A stretch of 64,000 nucleotides of DNA from Planctomycetota bacterium (GTDB lineage: Bacteria; Planctomycetota; UBA1135; UBA2386): contig JANQJF010000087.1 of the NCBI GenBank assembly GCA_028281765.1, forward strand, positions 186,001 through 250,000. Reading direction: 5' to 3'. Both the position numbers and the translations under genes were made by a program. The notes beneath the pieces were generated by a model. It made no database searches, was not told the DNA's origin, and worked only from the letters and a program-made list of their open reading frames with translations. Shown one piece after another: positions 1 through 9,815 of this stretch (within the stretch, counting starts at the first letter, position 1; each line of letters begins with the position of its first letter).

Positions 1-998
1 CTTCGGCGCACGCGGCGCTCCTCGACGACACGGCCGTCGGGCCACTGGTCGCGGAAATCGCGCAGCGCTTCGGCGACCGGACCGCGGTGCGGCAGCTGCT
101 CGCGACGATCGAGGATCGTGGGGCTGCACCCGTCGATCGGACTCGGGCGGTACGCGTGCTGGCGAACGCGCGTGATGCCGAACTGCGCGGCAAGCTGCCG
201 GGCCTTCTCGATGACGCCGCGTTGCGCGCTGAGGCGATTCGCGCGGTTGCGGCCTACGACGACGCGGAACTCGTGGACCTGTTGTTGTCGCGGTACGCAC
301 AGTGGAGCGAGGCCGACCGCCTGACCGTCGTGCAGACGCTGGCTGCCCGCCCAGGCTACGGCCGGCGCCTGACGGATGCGATCCGCGACGGCGCGGTGCC
401 CAAACGCGACGTCCCGGCGTACGTGGCTCGCCAACTGCGGCGTGTCGTCGGTGCGGGCTTCGTCGACGTGTGGGGGCCCGTCGACCAGCTCGAGGACGAT
501 CAGGCTGCGGCGTTTCGGAAGTACCGCGCGCTGCTGACCGACGACGCGGTCGCGCGCGCCGATCCGCGACGGGGCCGCGCTGTCTTCGGCCGTGCGTGTG
601 CGGCGTGCCATCGCATGTACGGAGAGGGCGCCGACATCGGTCCCGACATCACCGGTTCGAACCGCGCGGATCTCGACTACATCCTCAGCAACATCCTCGC
701 CCCGAGCGAGGAGATTCAAGAGGGCTACGAGCTGGTTCTGATCACGACGCGCGACGGACGCACGTGGGCCGGCAACCTCGCGACCGAAGACGAACGCCAG
801 GTGACGCTGCGCGTTGTCGGCTCTGAAGAAGCCGTCGTCGTGCCGAAGTCCGAGATCCGGTCGCGCGACGTCGCTCCGGTGTCGATCATGCCACCGGGGC
901 TGCTGAGCACGCTCACGGACGCGGAGGTCTTGGATCTGATGGCGTTCCTGCGCACGACGAGTCAGGTGGAGTTGCCGGATGGGGGTGAGGGGAAGTAG
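1..998 (+). CDS. c-type cytochrome, planctomycete heme-binding domain (5' end outside window)
   Basis: The frame is open to the left edge, so the N-terminus is missing. The visible first half is alanine/arginine-rich helical sequence that looks like HEAT repeats. A CXXCH heme-attachment motif (CAACH) sits at 597-611, followed by the GADIGPDITGSNR and ILAPSEEI motifs typical of the Pirellula/Verrucomicrobium putative heme-binding domain (TIGR02603 type) and a C-terminal VVVPKSEI stretch. Members are exported, often carry an N-terminal propeller plus HEAT repeats, and are thought to take part in periplasmic electron transfer linked to sugar or alcohol oxidation; the substrate here cannot be told. 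It ends 10 bases before the convergent stop of the next gene. Confidence 0.85.
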   Translation, partial: SAHAALLDDTAVGPLVAEIAQRFGDRTAVRQLLATIEDRGAAPVDRTRAVRVLANARDAELRGKLPGLLDDAALRAEAIRAVAAYDDAELVDLLLSRYAQWSEADRLTVVQTLAARPGYGRRLTDAIRDGAVPKRDVPAYVARQLRRVVGAGFVDVWGPVDQLEDDQAAAFRKYRALLTDDAVARADPRRGRAVFGRACAACHRMYGEGADIGPDITGSNRADLDYILSNILAPSEEIQEGYELVLITTRDGRTWAGNLATEDERQVTLRVVGSEEAVVVPKSEIRSRDVAPVSIMPPGLLSTLTDAEVLDLMAFLRTTSQVELPDGGEGK

Positions 999-1008
999 CG
1001 GTGTCGCG

Positions 1009-4000
1009 TCACTGCATCAACCATCGCGGCTTGGCGTCGCCCTCGGTGATCGTCCAAGTCGTCTCCCAGTCGTCATCGCCGGCGTACGCCCCGCAGCGGA
1101 CACGGTACGACCCCGGGTAGATCGCGAGTGTCGACGGTTGCCACAAGCCGTCGACGTAGTGGACCTGCGAGTACGACCGCGCCCGGCCATCGGCCGTGCG
1201 CACGCTCAGCGTCAGCACCGTGTCCTGTGCGACGTGCGGCGCGACTCGGATCGGAATCGACAATGCCGGCGGAACCTCGATCGTCACGGTGGTTTTCGAC
1301 GCCTTCGGGGTCACGCGCTTGCGGAAGTTCCGGCATCCGTAGCTCGTCACGAGTTCGACTTCCTGGCCCGGCAGGCGTTCGACGCGGGTGTCGCCGTTCG
1401 GCAGTCGCTCGATCCTCGCACCGACGTTGCGATCGTAGACCCCGACCTCGGCGTCGATGCGCGCGCCGGACTCATCGACGACCTTGGCGATTACGTGGTA
1501 GCCCCGCTCGAGGTGGAACACGGGGGTCGTCCCGCCTTCGACGAGTCGAATCTCGTGCGTCGATACCGCGTGATCGGCGGCTTCGATTCGAAACGGAACA
1601 GTGTCGCCGGTCGCGCGCAAGCGGAAGCGAACGCGACCCGCGGCGTTGGTGCGGCCGCGTGGCGTATGGATTGATGAGCCGCGCCGGTGTTCTCCGCCGA
1701 CCGTGACGTGGACCTTGGGCGCGGGCTCACCGTTCGCGGTCAGGATCTTCGCATCGATGCGGCAGAGCGGGACGGTCGGACGGAGGTCCACCGCGAGCGT
1801 CTCTCCGAGCGCCGGCGTCGTCACTTCGGCCTCGGCCAGGACGCGACCGCCCTTGTCGAGGACCGTGAACGTGACACTCTGGTTCGGGATCAACGACGCT
1901 ATCGCGAACGTGCCGTTGTCGTCGAAGCGCGCCTTGCGCGTACTCCGCGTGGAGTGCTTGCGGTTGTCGCCGCTCGAGAAGCGGCCCGATCCTGCGTGCC
2001 GGTGCAACCGCGTAGGCATGATCGCGATCCGCTCTCCCGTGCCGTGGAAGAGTTCCTTCGGCGCGTCGATCTCGAGGGAGACTTCGCTCGGATCGAGGTG
2101 CTCGGACTCGAAGTCGACGGCGATGCGGTTCTCCGGCGCCAATGCGAATCGCAGTGGATCGTCGGGCGTGCCGGAGCCGCCGGTCGATCGGTACTCGTCG
2201 ACCATCCATCCGGCCGCGCCGATGCGGAACGCGCGACGATCGACGTCTCGGACGAACACCGTCGTGCGGCCGTCGGTTCCGGTCGGCGGCGAGTGCTTGG
2301 CTCCCGCGAGCACGGCGCTGACGACGGGGTCACCTCCAGGCGACGTCACCAAGACGGGAAGCTCGTCGAGTCGCTCGAGGACGATGTCGCCGACGTCGGC
2401 CCAGCGCGTGTTCGTCGGGAACGAGTAGCGCATCCGCGGTTTCGAGACCGCTGCTGGATGGCTGACTCCCATGAAGTCGACGCGCACGACACGCGGTTGC
2501 TCCGCCGCGTCGAGCCAACGGTGCATCGGGATGGCGTCGATGCTCAGTCGGGAGCAGAACCTTCCTTCCGCGTCGGCCGTGGCGAACGACTGCGGGCCGT
2601 CGTCATCGACGAGCCACGCCCGCGTCGACACCTCGGCGAACGAAGCGGGCTCACCATCGGACAGTACGACGCGTCCGCGCACCGCGGGGACCGGCACGAC
2701 GGCGATCACCGCGTCGAGTGTGTTCACGGGCAGCCGAACTTCTTCGCGCGAAGGCTTGCCGGGGCGCGTCGCGGTCGGATGCACCAGGAACGGCTCACCG
2801 AACGGTAGTCCGACGGTGTAGCTCGCGTCGCCATCCGGCAGCCCGACGAACGAGAAGCGCCCGGTGTTCGGGTCCACGTGTGCGGTCGCGTGTTGTCGCC
2901 AGTTCAGACCGGTCGACCGCAGTCGTTGCTGCAGCGAGCTCGGAAGCCCGGTGAACGGATTCTCGCCGTCACCGCTGAGGAACAGCATCGCCGGCCGCGC
3001 GCCGTGTTCCGCGCCGAGTGCGTCGGGGCTTCCGATGGGTTCGACGATGCCTTCGATCCGACCCGCGTCGGGGAGCGTGACGGTCACGACGCCGCCGCTG
3101 GCGGGAGGAGCGAGCTCCCGCCACGACACGATGCGACCCGGTGCGGTGACCAACAGGTGCCACGTGCGTTCGGTCGGCTCGGCGAGAACACCGAGATCGC
3201 AGCGACCGTCCGCGTCGGTCGTGCCGATCGCCACCTCGTCGAGTCCGAGTGGTCGCGTGTTCGGCACGACCGCCACCGTCGCGTCCACAACCGCGGCTGC
3301 GGCGACGTCCTGCACGCGCAGCGTCAGGGGAGCGGGCTCGGCCTGCGGATCGACCGCCTGCCGGTCGACCGTCGTCTCGGGCGCGGTCTCGCCTGGTCGG
3401 GACGTTCGGGAATCGAGCTCGGCCGTCGCGACGTCTGGAGACGCTGCGGGGTCGCTCGTCGGGTCGCCCCGACCGCCCGGGTCGACGGTCACGATGAGTA
3501 TGACGAGCGCGAGCGCGGTACCGCAGAGCGCGAGAGTGGTCTTGGTTGTCGTCGTCATGGCGGCTAGAGCGGTCGGTACGAGAGCGGTGGTCGAAGCAGG
3601 AGCGGCGGGCCCGCCACACAACAGCGCGAGTCGCGCGCGCCCGTCCCGCCCCTCTTCTCGTTCGAAACGCGCGCGTAGCTTGGCGACTGCTCGGTGGAGC
3701 TGTTGCCGCACCGTTGCCTGCTTGGCGCCTCGAGCGTTCGCGATCTCGTGGATCGATCGCTCTTCGAGGAAACGCGCGACGATCAGCGACCGGTACGGCT
3801 CGGGTAACTCGAGCACGTAGTTTGTCAGGCGCTTGTGCAGTTGCAGCCGCTCGACGATCTCCGATGGTTCTGATTGCTCGGGCGGACGCATCGAATGCGC
3901 AACTGTCTCGGCTTCACCGCGACGGTGCGCCCGCTGGCGAAACCGCGATGCCTGCCGCTTCGTGACCATCGAGATCCAGTTGCGGATCCCGCGCGTGGGC

Positions 4001-4185
4001 TGCACCGCGGGTTGCTGGTCGAGCGCCGCCGCGACGACGGTCTGCGTCAGGTCGTCGACGTCGTCGTCGTTCGCCGACCCCTGGCCGAGCATTCGAGCCG
4101 CGAGCCGCCGAATCCAGTCGTACTCGGCAAGTAGTTCCGCGGACAGGTCCGGTGGCTGCGGTGGATCAGAGGCGGATGGAGGCAT
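1009..4185 (-). CDS. ECF sigma factor fused via one TM helix to a large extracytoplasmic region (1)
   Basis: 1058 residues. Residues ~18-90 are sigma region 2 and ~110-175 are region 4, with a helix-turn-helix around SIHEIANARGAKQATVRQ. A hydrophobic segment at ~216-235 (ALCGTALALVILIVTV) can cross the membrane once. The remaining ~820 residues are beta-rich with repeated 'DADGR'-type turns (for example TTDADGRCDLGVLA and ATADAEGRF) typical of carboxypeptidase-regulatory-like (Cna-B-like) domains. Topology would place the sigma part in the cytoplasm and the rest outside the inner membrane. No separate anti-sigma gene is adjacent, so the extension may hold or sense; that is inference. A purine-rich ribosome site (AGGATGGAGG) precedes the ATG. 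Paralogous architectures occur at 23265-25766 and 33049-35397. Confidence 0.85.
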   Translation of the reverse strand: MPPSASDPPQPPDLSAELLAEYDWIRRLAARMLGQGSANDDDVDDLTQTVVAAALDQQPAVQPTRGIRNWISMVTKRQASRFRQRAHRRGEAETVAHSMRPPEQSEPSEIVERLQLHKRLTNYVLELPEPYRSLIVARFLEERSIHEIANARGAKQATVRQQLHRAVAKLRARFEREEGRDGRARLALLCGGPAAPASTTALVPTALAAMTTTTKTTLALCGTALALVILIVTVDPGGRGDPTSDPAASPDVATAELDSRTSRPGETAPETTVDRQAVDPQAEPAPLTLRVQDVAAAAVVDATVAVVPNTRPLGLDEVAIGTTDADGRCDLGVLAEPTERTWHLLVTAPGRIVSWRELAPPASGGVVTVTLPDAGRIEGIVEPIGSPDALGAEHGARPAMLFLSGDGENPFTGLPSSLQQRLRSTGLNWRQHATAHVDPNTGRFSFVGLPDGDASYTVGLPFGEPFLVHPTATRPGKPSREEVRLPVNTLDAVIAVVPVPAVRGRVVLSDGEPASFAEVSTRAWLVDDDGPQSFATADAEGRFCSRLSIDAIPMHRWLDAAEQPRVVRVDFMGVSHPAAVSKPRMRYSFPTNTRWADVGDIVLERLDELPVLVTSPGGDPVVSAVLAGAKHSPPTGTDGRTTVFVRDVDRRAFRIGAAGWMVDEYRSTGGSGTPDDPLRFALAPENRIAVDFESEHLDPSEVSLEIDAPKELFHGTGERIAIMPTRLHRHAGSGRFSSGDNRKHSTRSTRKARFDDNGTFAIASLIPNQSVTFTVLDKGGRVLAEAEVTTPALGETLAVDLRPTVPLCRIDAKILTANGEPAPKVHVTVGGEHRRGSSIHTPRGRTNAAGRVRFRLRATGDTVPFRIEAADHAVSTHEIRLVEGGTTPVFHLERGYHVIAKVVDESGARIDAEVGVYDRNVGARIERLPNGDTRVERLPGQEVELVTSYGCRNFRKRVTPKASKTTVTIEVPPALSIPIRVAPHVAQDTVLTLSVRTADGRARSYSQVHYVDGLWQPSTLAIYPGSYRVRCGAYAGDDDWETTWTITEGDAKPRWLMQ

Positions 4186-4586
4186 CGCACCTCCATCCTT
4201 CCTGTCGCGGGTGATCTGTGACGAAGATTCGCCAGCGGCGAGCGGTTTTCTCGCGAGGGGCGGCTTCGGCTCCAGCCGCGGTCAGCGACGGGCCCCCGCG
4301 AAACAAACTTCGCGACCAGAACGCGTCGGTTCGTGATCACGTTTGCCGACCTCGCAGCAATTCAGGGCGTCCGACTCTCGGCGGAGTTCTTCAAGGACTT
4401 CACTGCCAATGAAAGCGCCCCGTTTCCAACGGGTTGCGCGAACGGCTCCACATGCGCCGACTTCTCGGCGTTGGAGCCGTAGCGCCGGCAGCTCGTGTCA
4501 TGGGCCCAATCCCTCGAATTCCGAGCCGTGCGAGCGATGATGGTCCCCATGGATTGCATTCTGGTTCTTGCGCAGGTCCATCCGCG
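4186..4586. other. intergenic region between divergent genes
   Basis: About 400 bases separate the divergent starts of the first sigma-fusion gene and the SGNH hydrolase. It should contain both promoters, but I see no convincing -35/-10 pair, hairpin or conserved small gene. If the hydrolase starts at the upstream in-frame ATG (4452 or 4500), part of this stretch is coding. Confidence 0.4.
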
Positions 4587-5864
4587 GTGACATCGGATCT
4601 CCATCGGCCCCCGCACTTTGGCCGAGTCCTTCTTGGGGCGCTCGCGATCGGATGGATTCCGGTCGTGATTCTCGTGGATCTCATCCTCGTCTGGGCATCC
4701 GGCTGGCAGACTTCGTCGAGCATTCCTGACGTCCTTTGCAGTGTTGCTGCTGTGGCTTTCGTCGCGACGGTCCTCGCGGTGTGCACGGCACGAGGGCGCA
4801 CTCGCATCGCACAACGCGCGCCCGTTCTGGTCTTGCTCGTCGTGGCGATGTCCGGGGCCTGGCTCGCTGCGGAGTGGGTGACTGGTCGCCTGCTCGGCGG
4901 GCAGCTGCTGTTCCACCGGCACGCGCCGAACATCCGCTACGAGTTCGAGCCGTCTCCGGACGTGATGCCGGGGCTCGAGGGGACAGCCTTCTACACCACC
5001 AACTCCCTCGGGATGCGTGGTGCCGAGCTGCCGACGGACGACTGCTACAAGACGCTGTGCATCGGTGGGAGTACTACAGCCAATCTGTTCCTCGACGACG
5101 AGGAAACGTGGCCGCGTTTGATCATGGATGGAGCCGCGAACTCGAGCGAGCTCTGGGTGGGAGACGTCGGCAAGAGCGGTTACGGCAGTTGGCATCACGT
5201 CCGTTTCCTCGATGACGCGTCGCTTCTTTCGCAAGTGGACTGCCTCGTGGTGCTCGTAGGGATCAATGACTTCATGCGGGCCTTGCAAGAACGTCCGATT
5301 CTCGCGCCGCCGCAGACGAAGCCGCTCTACGAGAGGTCCAACATCTATCGGGTCCTCCATAACTGGCACCAGGTGCGGAAGGAGAAGAGGCGTCACCGAG
5401 AGGAAACTCGGGACGGCAGCTACTACGTGCAGCGCCGTAAAGAGCGCCTGGCGCGTGCGGAGTGCGATGTGTTGCCACCGCTCGACTCGTCCCTTGAAGA
5501 GTACCGGACCAATCTGAAGACCATGATCGAGCGATGCCGCTCGTGCGATGTGCGGCCAGTGTTCATGACGCAGCCCATGCTGTGGCGCGTGGACCTCGAA
5601 GACGAGCTCGACCGCCTGCTCTGGCTGGGAACGCTCGCGGACGGTCGGCGCCTGAGCGTGCCGCGCCTGGTCGAAGGCATGCGCATGTTCAACGACGCGC
5701 TACGAGAGACATGCCGTTCGGAAGGCGTGGAATGCGTCGACCTGACATCCATGGACGGAGACCGTCGCTACTTCTTCGACGACTGCCACTTCACGGAAGC
5801 GGGATCGCGACGCGTTGCCGAACTGGCTGCGGCGCAGTTCGTCGGGCAGCCGCGGGGTCGGTAG
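4587..5864 (+). CDS. membrane-anchored SGNH/GDSL hydrolase
   Basis: From this start the protein has ~425 residues with three hydrophobic N-terminal segments (LLGALAIGWIPVVILVDLIL, then two more ending near WLAAEWVTG), followed by an extracytoplasmic SGNH hydrolase domain. Block I is GGSTTANLF with the nucleophile serine, block III is VGINDF, and the C-terminal DDCHFTEAG supplies the Asp-His pair. Such enzymes remove or transfer acyl groups on surface polysaccharides or lipids; the substrate is unknown. I chose the GTG at 4587 because the first membrane segment follows directly; in-frame ATGs at 4452 and 4500 would add 45 or 29 residues of poor sequence. The carbamoyltransferase follows on the same strand 217 bases later, and a shared role in modifying a surface glycan is plausible. 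Confidence 0.8.
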   Translation: MTSDLHRPPHFGRVLLGALAIGWIPVVILVDLILVWASGWQTSSSIPDVLCSVAAVAFVATVLAVCTARGRTRIAQRAPVLVLLVVAMSGAWLAAEWVTGRLLGGQLLFHRHAPNIRYEFEPSPDVMPGLEGTAFYTTNSLGMRGAELPTDDCYKTLCIGGSTTANLFLDDEETWPRLIMDGAANSSELWVGDVGKSGYGSWHHVRFLDDASLLSQVDCLVVLVGINDFMRALQERPILAPPQTKPLYERSNIYRVLHNWHQVRKEKRRHREETRDGSYYVQRRKERLARAECDVLPPLDSSLEEYRTNLKTMIERCRSCDVRPVFMTQPMLWRVDLEDELDRLLWLGTLADGRRLSVPRLVEGMRMFNDALRETCRSEGVECVDLTSMDGDRRYFFDDCHFTEAGSRRVAELAAAQFVGQPRGR

Positions 5865-6081
5865 CAGACGCCTGCTTGCTGGCACCAGGAGCACCGCGGG
5901 AACCTGTGCGGAGAACGGCTTCGCGCACTGTGTGCACGGCAAGGCGGCGCAATCCCGGTCGTATCGGGAGCTCGATCACAACGCGGGGCCGCATGCGCGA
6001 CAATATCGATAGAACCCCGATGCTTCGGCTGGCCCGTCGCTATCATCTCGCGCCCTACCGCCCTTCCGCTCACGCCCACCC

Positions 6082-8910
6082 ATGCACATCCTCGGAATCT
6101 CCGCCTTCTACCACGACAGCGCTGCCGTCTTGTTGCGAGACGGCGAAGTCGTGGCCGCGGTGCAGGAGGAGCGGTTCAGCAGGATCAAACACGACGACGC
6201 GTTCCCGAAGCAGTCGATCGAATACTGCCTCGAGCAGGCCGGGATCACGATCCACGACGTCGACTACATCGGCTACTACGAGAAGCCGTGGACCAAGTTC
6301 GAGCGGCTGCTCGAGTCGTATCTCGCGTTTGCGCCGAAGGGCTACAAGTCGTTCAAGCGAGCCTTGCCGCTGTGGCTCGGCAAGAAGACGCGCCTGCACA
6401 AGGTGATCGACAAGGAGCTTGGCCTCAGGAAGCACAACTACGTCTTCTGCGAGCACCACGAGTCGCACGCGGCGAGCGCGTTCTTCCCGTCGCCGTTCGA
6501 GGAGGCCGCGATCCTGACGATGGACGGGGTCGGCGAGTGGGCGACGTCGACGCTCGCACACGGCAAGGGCAACAACGTCGAGATCAGTCAGGAGATCCGC
6601 TTCCCGCACTCGCTCGGGATGCTCTACAGCGCGTTCACCGGCTACCTCGGCTTCAAGGTCAACGGCGACGAGTACAAGGTCATGGGGCTCGCGCCGTACG
6701 GCGAACCACGCTTCGCGGATCTGATCTTCGAACACCTGATCGACGTCAAGGACGACGGCTCGTTCTGGATGGACATGGCGTACTTCAACTACGGCGCCGG
6801 TCTGACCATGACGACCGAGAAGTTTCACCAGCTGTTCGGGGCGCCGCCGAAGCACATCGACGATCCGCTCGAGCAGCGGCACATGGATCTCGCGGCTTCG
6901 GTGCAAAAGGTCACCGAGGAAGTCGTGCTCAAGATCGCCAATCACCTGCACGCGACGACGGGCTCGAAGAACCTGTGCATGGCCGGTGGCGTCGCGCTGA
7001 ACTGCGTCGCCAACGGCCGCATCGCGCGCGAGGGACCGTTCGAGAACATCTGGATCCAGCCCGCGTCCGGTGATGCTGGCGGCGCTCTCGGCGTCGCGAA
7101 GCTGATCTGGCACAAGCTGCTCGGGAAACAGCGCGACCCCGCGCAGCCCGACGCGCAGTACGGCTCGCTGCTCGGCCCCGAGTACGGCATGGACGAGATC
7201 CGCCATGCCCTCGACGCGCAGAACGCGACCTACGAAGTCTTCGAGGAGGATGCGCTCGTCGAACGCGTCGCAAGCCTGCTCGAGGAAGGGCAGTGCATCG
7301 GATGGTTCCAGGGCCGGATGGAGTACGGCCCGCGCGCCCTCGGGTGCCGCAGCATCATCGGGGACGCCCGCGACCCGCGGATGCAAACCACGATGAACAC
7401 GAAGGTCAAGTTCCGCGAGTCGTTCCGGCCGTTCGCGCCGTGCGTGCTCGCCGACAAGACCGACGAGTACTTCGACATCGGCGAGCAGAAGAGTCCCTAC
7501 ATGCTGCTCGTCGGTCCGGTGAAGGAAGAGCGCCGCAAGGCGCTGTCGGCGGACGAGCAGAGCGCGAAGGGGTTCGATCGCCTCAGGGTAATACGCTCGG
7601 ACATCCCGGCCGCGACGCACGTCGACTTCTCGGCGCGCGTGCAGACCGTCGACGGCACGAGCAACCCCCGCTTGCACCAGCTGATGTCGCGCTTCCATGA
7701 GAAGACCGGCTCGGCCGTGATCGTGAACACGAGCTTCAATCTGGGTTGGGAGCCGATCGTCAACAAGCCCGAGGAAGCGATCCATACGTTCATGGCGTCG
7801 CACCTCGATGCGCTCGTGCTCGACAAGGCGATCGTGCTCAAGCGTGATCAGCTGTCTACGGTCGAGAACACGCGGGCCCGAGACAACGGGCACGTGCGGG
7901 ACGTTGCGCTCGAGACGCTCTGGAAGTGCCCGGCGTGTGGCGGGTCGCTCGAACAAGACGGGAAGCGCGCGGTCTGTTCGAACTGTGGCGCGCGGTACGA
8001 GAACGACGACGGCATCTGGCAGTTGTTCGCGTCGCACGAGAAGTCCGACGGCGACGTGACCGACTCGGTCAAGGCGTTCTACGAAGAGACGCCGTTCCCG
8101 AACTACGACGACCACGACAACGTTCGCTCGCTGATCGACAAGTCGCGCCGCGGCAAATACGGCCGCCTGCTCGGCGACCAGCTGCCCTACAACGCGCGCA
8201 TCCTCGAGGTGGGTTGCGGCACGGGTCAGCTGTCGAACTTCCTCGCGGTCGGCTGCCGCACCGTTATCGGTGCCGACCTCTGCATGAACTCGCTGCGCCT
8301 CGCCGAGAAGTTCCGGCGCGAGCAGGGTCTCGACCGCGTGCGCTTCATCCAGCAGAATCTGTTCCGTCCGGCGCTGCAGCACGAGCAGTTCGACGTCGTG
8401 CTGTGCAACGGCGTGCTGCACCACACGAGCGACCCGCGCGGCGGGTTCGACTCGATCGCGCGCCTCGTGAAGCCCGGCGGCCATATCGTCATCGGTCTCT
8501 ACAACACGTGGGGCCGCCTGCTCCTCGACTTCCGCCGCGTGCTCTTCCGCATGACCGGCGGCCGCGCCAAGTGGATCGACTCGTACCTCCGCGGCACGAA
8601 GATGAGCAAGGAGAAGCAGAAGGCGTGGTTCGAGGACCAGTACCGCCATCCGCACGAGTCGAAGCACACGATGGGTGAGGTGCTCGAGTGGTTCGACGAC
8701 AACGGCTTCGACTTCGTCAACGGCGTGCCGAAGTACCGCCCGTGGGAAGCGTTCGCGGACGACGAGGACCTGTTCGCGCAGAACGATCCGGGCACCGCGT
8801 TCGACCGCGCGATCTCGCAGCTCAAGATGATCATCTCGGGCTCGCGCGAGGGCGGCTTCTACATCGTGATCGGCAAGAAGCGCGGCGGGGAGAAGGGGGG
8901 TGACGCATGA
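6082..8910 (+). CDS. NodU/CmcH-type carbamoyltransferase fused to zinc ribbon and SAM methyltransferase
   Basis: 942 residues in three parts. Residues 1-~600 are an O-carbamoyltransferase of the NodU/CmcH/TobZ family: start MHILGISAFYHDSA, metal/ATP-site motif HHESHAASAFF (~124-134), GVALNCVANGR, QPASGDAGGALG and the C-terminal-domain motif EYGPRALGCRS. Residues 616-635 form a four-cysteine zinc ribbon (C616, C619, C632, C635). Residues ~660-900 are a class I methyltransferase with the SAM-binding motif ILEVGCGTG at 707-715. Carbamoyltransferases transfer carbamoyl from carbamoyl phosphate, via carbamoyl-AMP, to a hydroxyl group; family members usually end near residue 600, so the second enzyme is an added fusion partner. 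It may methylate the same product. The next gene overlaps by four bases (ATGA), implying coupled translation. Confidence 0.92.
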   Translation: MHILGISAFYHDSAAVLLRDGEVVAAVQEERFSRIKHDDAFPKQSIEYCLEQAGITIHDVDYIGYYEKPWTKFERLLESYLAFAPKGYKSFKRALPLWLGKKTRLHKVIDKELGLRKHNYVFCEHHESHAASAFFPSPFEEAAILTMDGVGEWATSTLAHGKGNNVEISQEIRFPHSLGMLYSAFTGYLGFKVNGDEYKVMGLAPYGEPRFADLIFEHLIDVKDDGSFWMDMAYFNYGAGLTMTTEKFHQLFGAPPKHIDDPLEQRHMDLAASVQKVTEEVVLKIANHLHATTGSKNLCMAGGVALNCVANGRIAREGPFENIWIQPASGDAGGALGVAKLIWHKLLGKQRDPAQPDAQYGSLLGPEYGMDEIRHALDAQNATYEVFEEDALVERVASLLEEGQCIGWFQGRMEYGPRALGCRSIIGDARDPRMQTTMNTKVKFRESFRPFAPCVLADKTDEYFDIGEQKSPYMLLVGPVKEERRKALSADEQSAKGFDRLRVIRSDIPAATHVDFSARVQTVDGTSNPRLHQLMSRFHEKTGSAVIVNTSFNLGWEPIVNKPEEAIHTFMASHLDALVLDKAIVLKRDQLSTVENTRARDNGHVRDVALETLWKCPACGGSLEQDGKRAVCSNCGARYENDDGIWQLFASHEKSDGDVTDSVKAFYEETPFPNYDDHDNVRSLIDKSRRGKYGRLLGDQLPYNARILEVGCGTGQLSNFLAVGCRTVIGADLCMNSLRLAEKFRREQGLDRVRFIQQNLFRPALQHEQFDVVLCNGVLHHTSDPRGGFDSIARLVKPGGHIVIGLYNTWGRLLLDFRRVLFRMTGGRAKWIDSYLRGTKMSKEKQKAWFEDQYRHPHESKHTMGEVLEWFDDNGFDFVNGVPKYRPWEAFADDEDLFAQNDPGTAFDRAISQLKMIISGSREGGFYIVIGKKRGGEKGGDA

Positions 8911-9314
8911 TCGCCCCGAGCTGGCACCCGAATCGCAACGAGCTGCTGCAGTTCGGCTGGGCGTCGTTCTTCGCGTTCGGCCTGCTCGGCTTCTTCTGCC
9001 GCTACTGGTGGGACCTGCCGACGCTCGGTTGGGTGTTCAAGATCCTCGGCGGCTACGGCGGCCTGATGGCGATGCTGTCGCCGTTCAAGGTCTACCCGCT
9101 CTACCTGCTCGTCACGCTGGTCGCGATGCCGATCGGTCTCGTGGTCTCGAACCTGCTGCTCGGCACGATCTACTTCGTGATCATGACGCCGCTCGGGTTC
9201 GGGCTGCGGGTGATCGGGCGGGACGCGCTGCGGTTGAAGAAGCCGAGTGGGGATTCGTACTGGGTGCCGCACGAGCGGCGGACGGATCCGGCGAGCTACT
9301 ATCGGCAGTCGTAG
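8907..9314 (+). CDS. SxtJ-like membrane protein
   Basis: 135 residues with three hydrophobic segments (around FFAFGLLGFFCRYWW, VFKILGGYGGLMAML and YLLVTLVAMPIGLVVSNLLL), then a charged tail ending in DSYWVPHERR. Small size, a start overlapping the carbamoyltransferase stop, and this C-terminal motif match the SxtJ family, first named from the cyanobacterial saxitoxin cluster, where sxtI (carbamoyltransferase), sxtJ and sxtK are neighbours. The family occurs widely outside toxin producers and its biochemical role is unknown. The usual third partner (DUF5989/SxtK-like) is not here but 19 kb away at 28608. Confidence 0.8.
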   Translation: MIAPSWHPNRNELLQFGWASFFAFGLLGFFCRYWWDLPTLGWVFKILGGYGGLMAMLSPFKVYPLYLLVTLVAMPIGLVVSNLLLGTIYFVIMTPLGFGLRVIGRDALRLKKPSGDSYWVPHERRTDPASYYRQS

Positions 9315-9344
9315 CGCTGCGCCGCCGACGACGCATGCCGTGCT

Positions 9345-9815
9345 CTAGTCCTGGTGGACTCTGTCGAACAGGTACCAATTCTCGGTGAGCTTCTCGTATC
9401 GAGCCCTCGACCCTGATTCGTGTCGGGAGTTCCGAGGGCGCCAGCGATCCCCGGCCCGATACAAGATCCCCTTGGAACGGGAGAAGTGCCAGGTCGCCCA
9501 GCGGAACGCGTAGAACCGCAGCTCTTGTGCCCTGCCAACGTGGATCGCCGAGAAAGCTCGTCGCAGACTCTTCGGTGCCAACGTGCGTACCGAGGATGGC
9601 GGAATTTGGCGGATGACCATGTCGTGTGCGAAGCGTTCGAGTTCGACTCGGTGTTCACGCAGCATCGCCGTGACTTCTTCGTCCGAGGGTGGCTTCGGCA
9701 TCGGTGGAAACACGGTGCGAAGTGCCGCGAACGCCACCCCTGTCAGGACCAACAAGAAGATGCAGCCCACCTCGACACGAGTTCCGGGTGATCTCAGGAT
9801 TCGGCGGCGCGCCAC
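9345..9815 (-). CDS. hypothetical membrane-anchored protein
   Basis: 156 residues. One hydrophobic N-terminal helix (VGCIFLLVLTGVAFAAL) follows a basic start (MARRRILR), giving a likely single membrane anchor with the rest outside. A proline-rich linker (PPMPKPPSDEE) leads into a small folded domain with several tryptophans and aromatic residues. I do not recognise the family. It is convergent with the SxtJ-like gene. Confidence 0.55.
   Translation of the reverse strand: MARRRILRSPGTRVEVGCIFLLVLTGVAFAALRTVFPPMPKPPSDEEVTAMLREHRVELERFAHDMVIRQIPPSSVRTLAPKSLRRAFSAIHVGRAQELRFYAFRWATWHFSRSKGILYRAGDRWRPRNSRHESGSRARYEKLTENWYLFDRVHQD

Noticed and set aside
6070..8667. 865-codon open frame on the minus strand opposite the carbamoyltransferase
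   Set aside because: It mirrors a gene with clear conserved motifs; its translation is leucine/arginine/valine-rich with no recognisable domain. Long antisense frames are expected in GC-rich codon usage.
6082..9314. A saxitoxin-type toxin cluster because of SxtJ/SxtK-like genes
   Set aside because: None of the other saxitoxin genes (amidinotransferase, polyketide-like SxtA and so on) is present; these families are widespread outside toxin producers.
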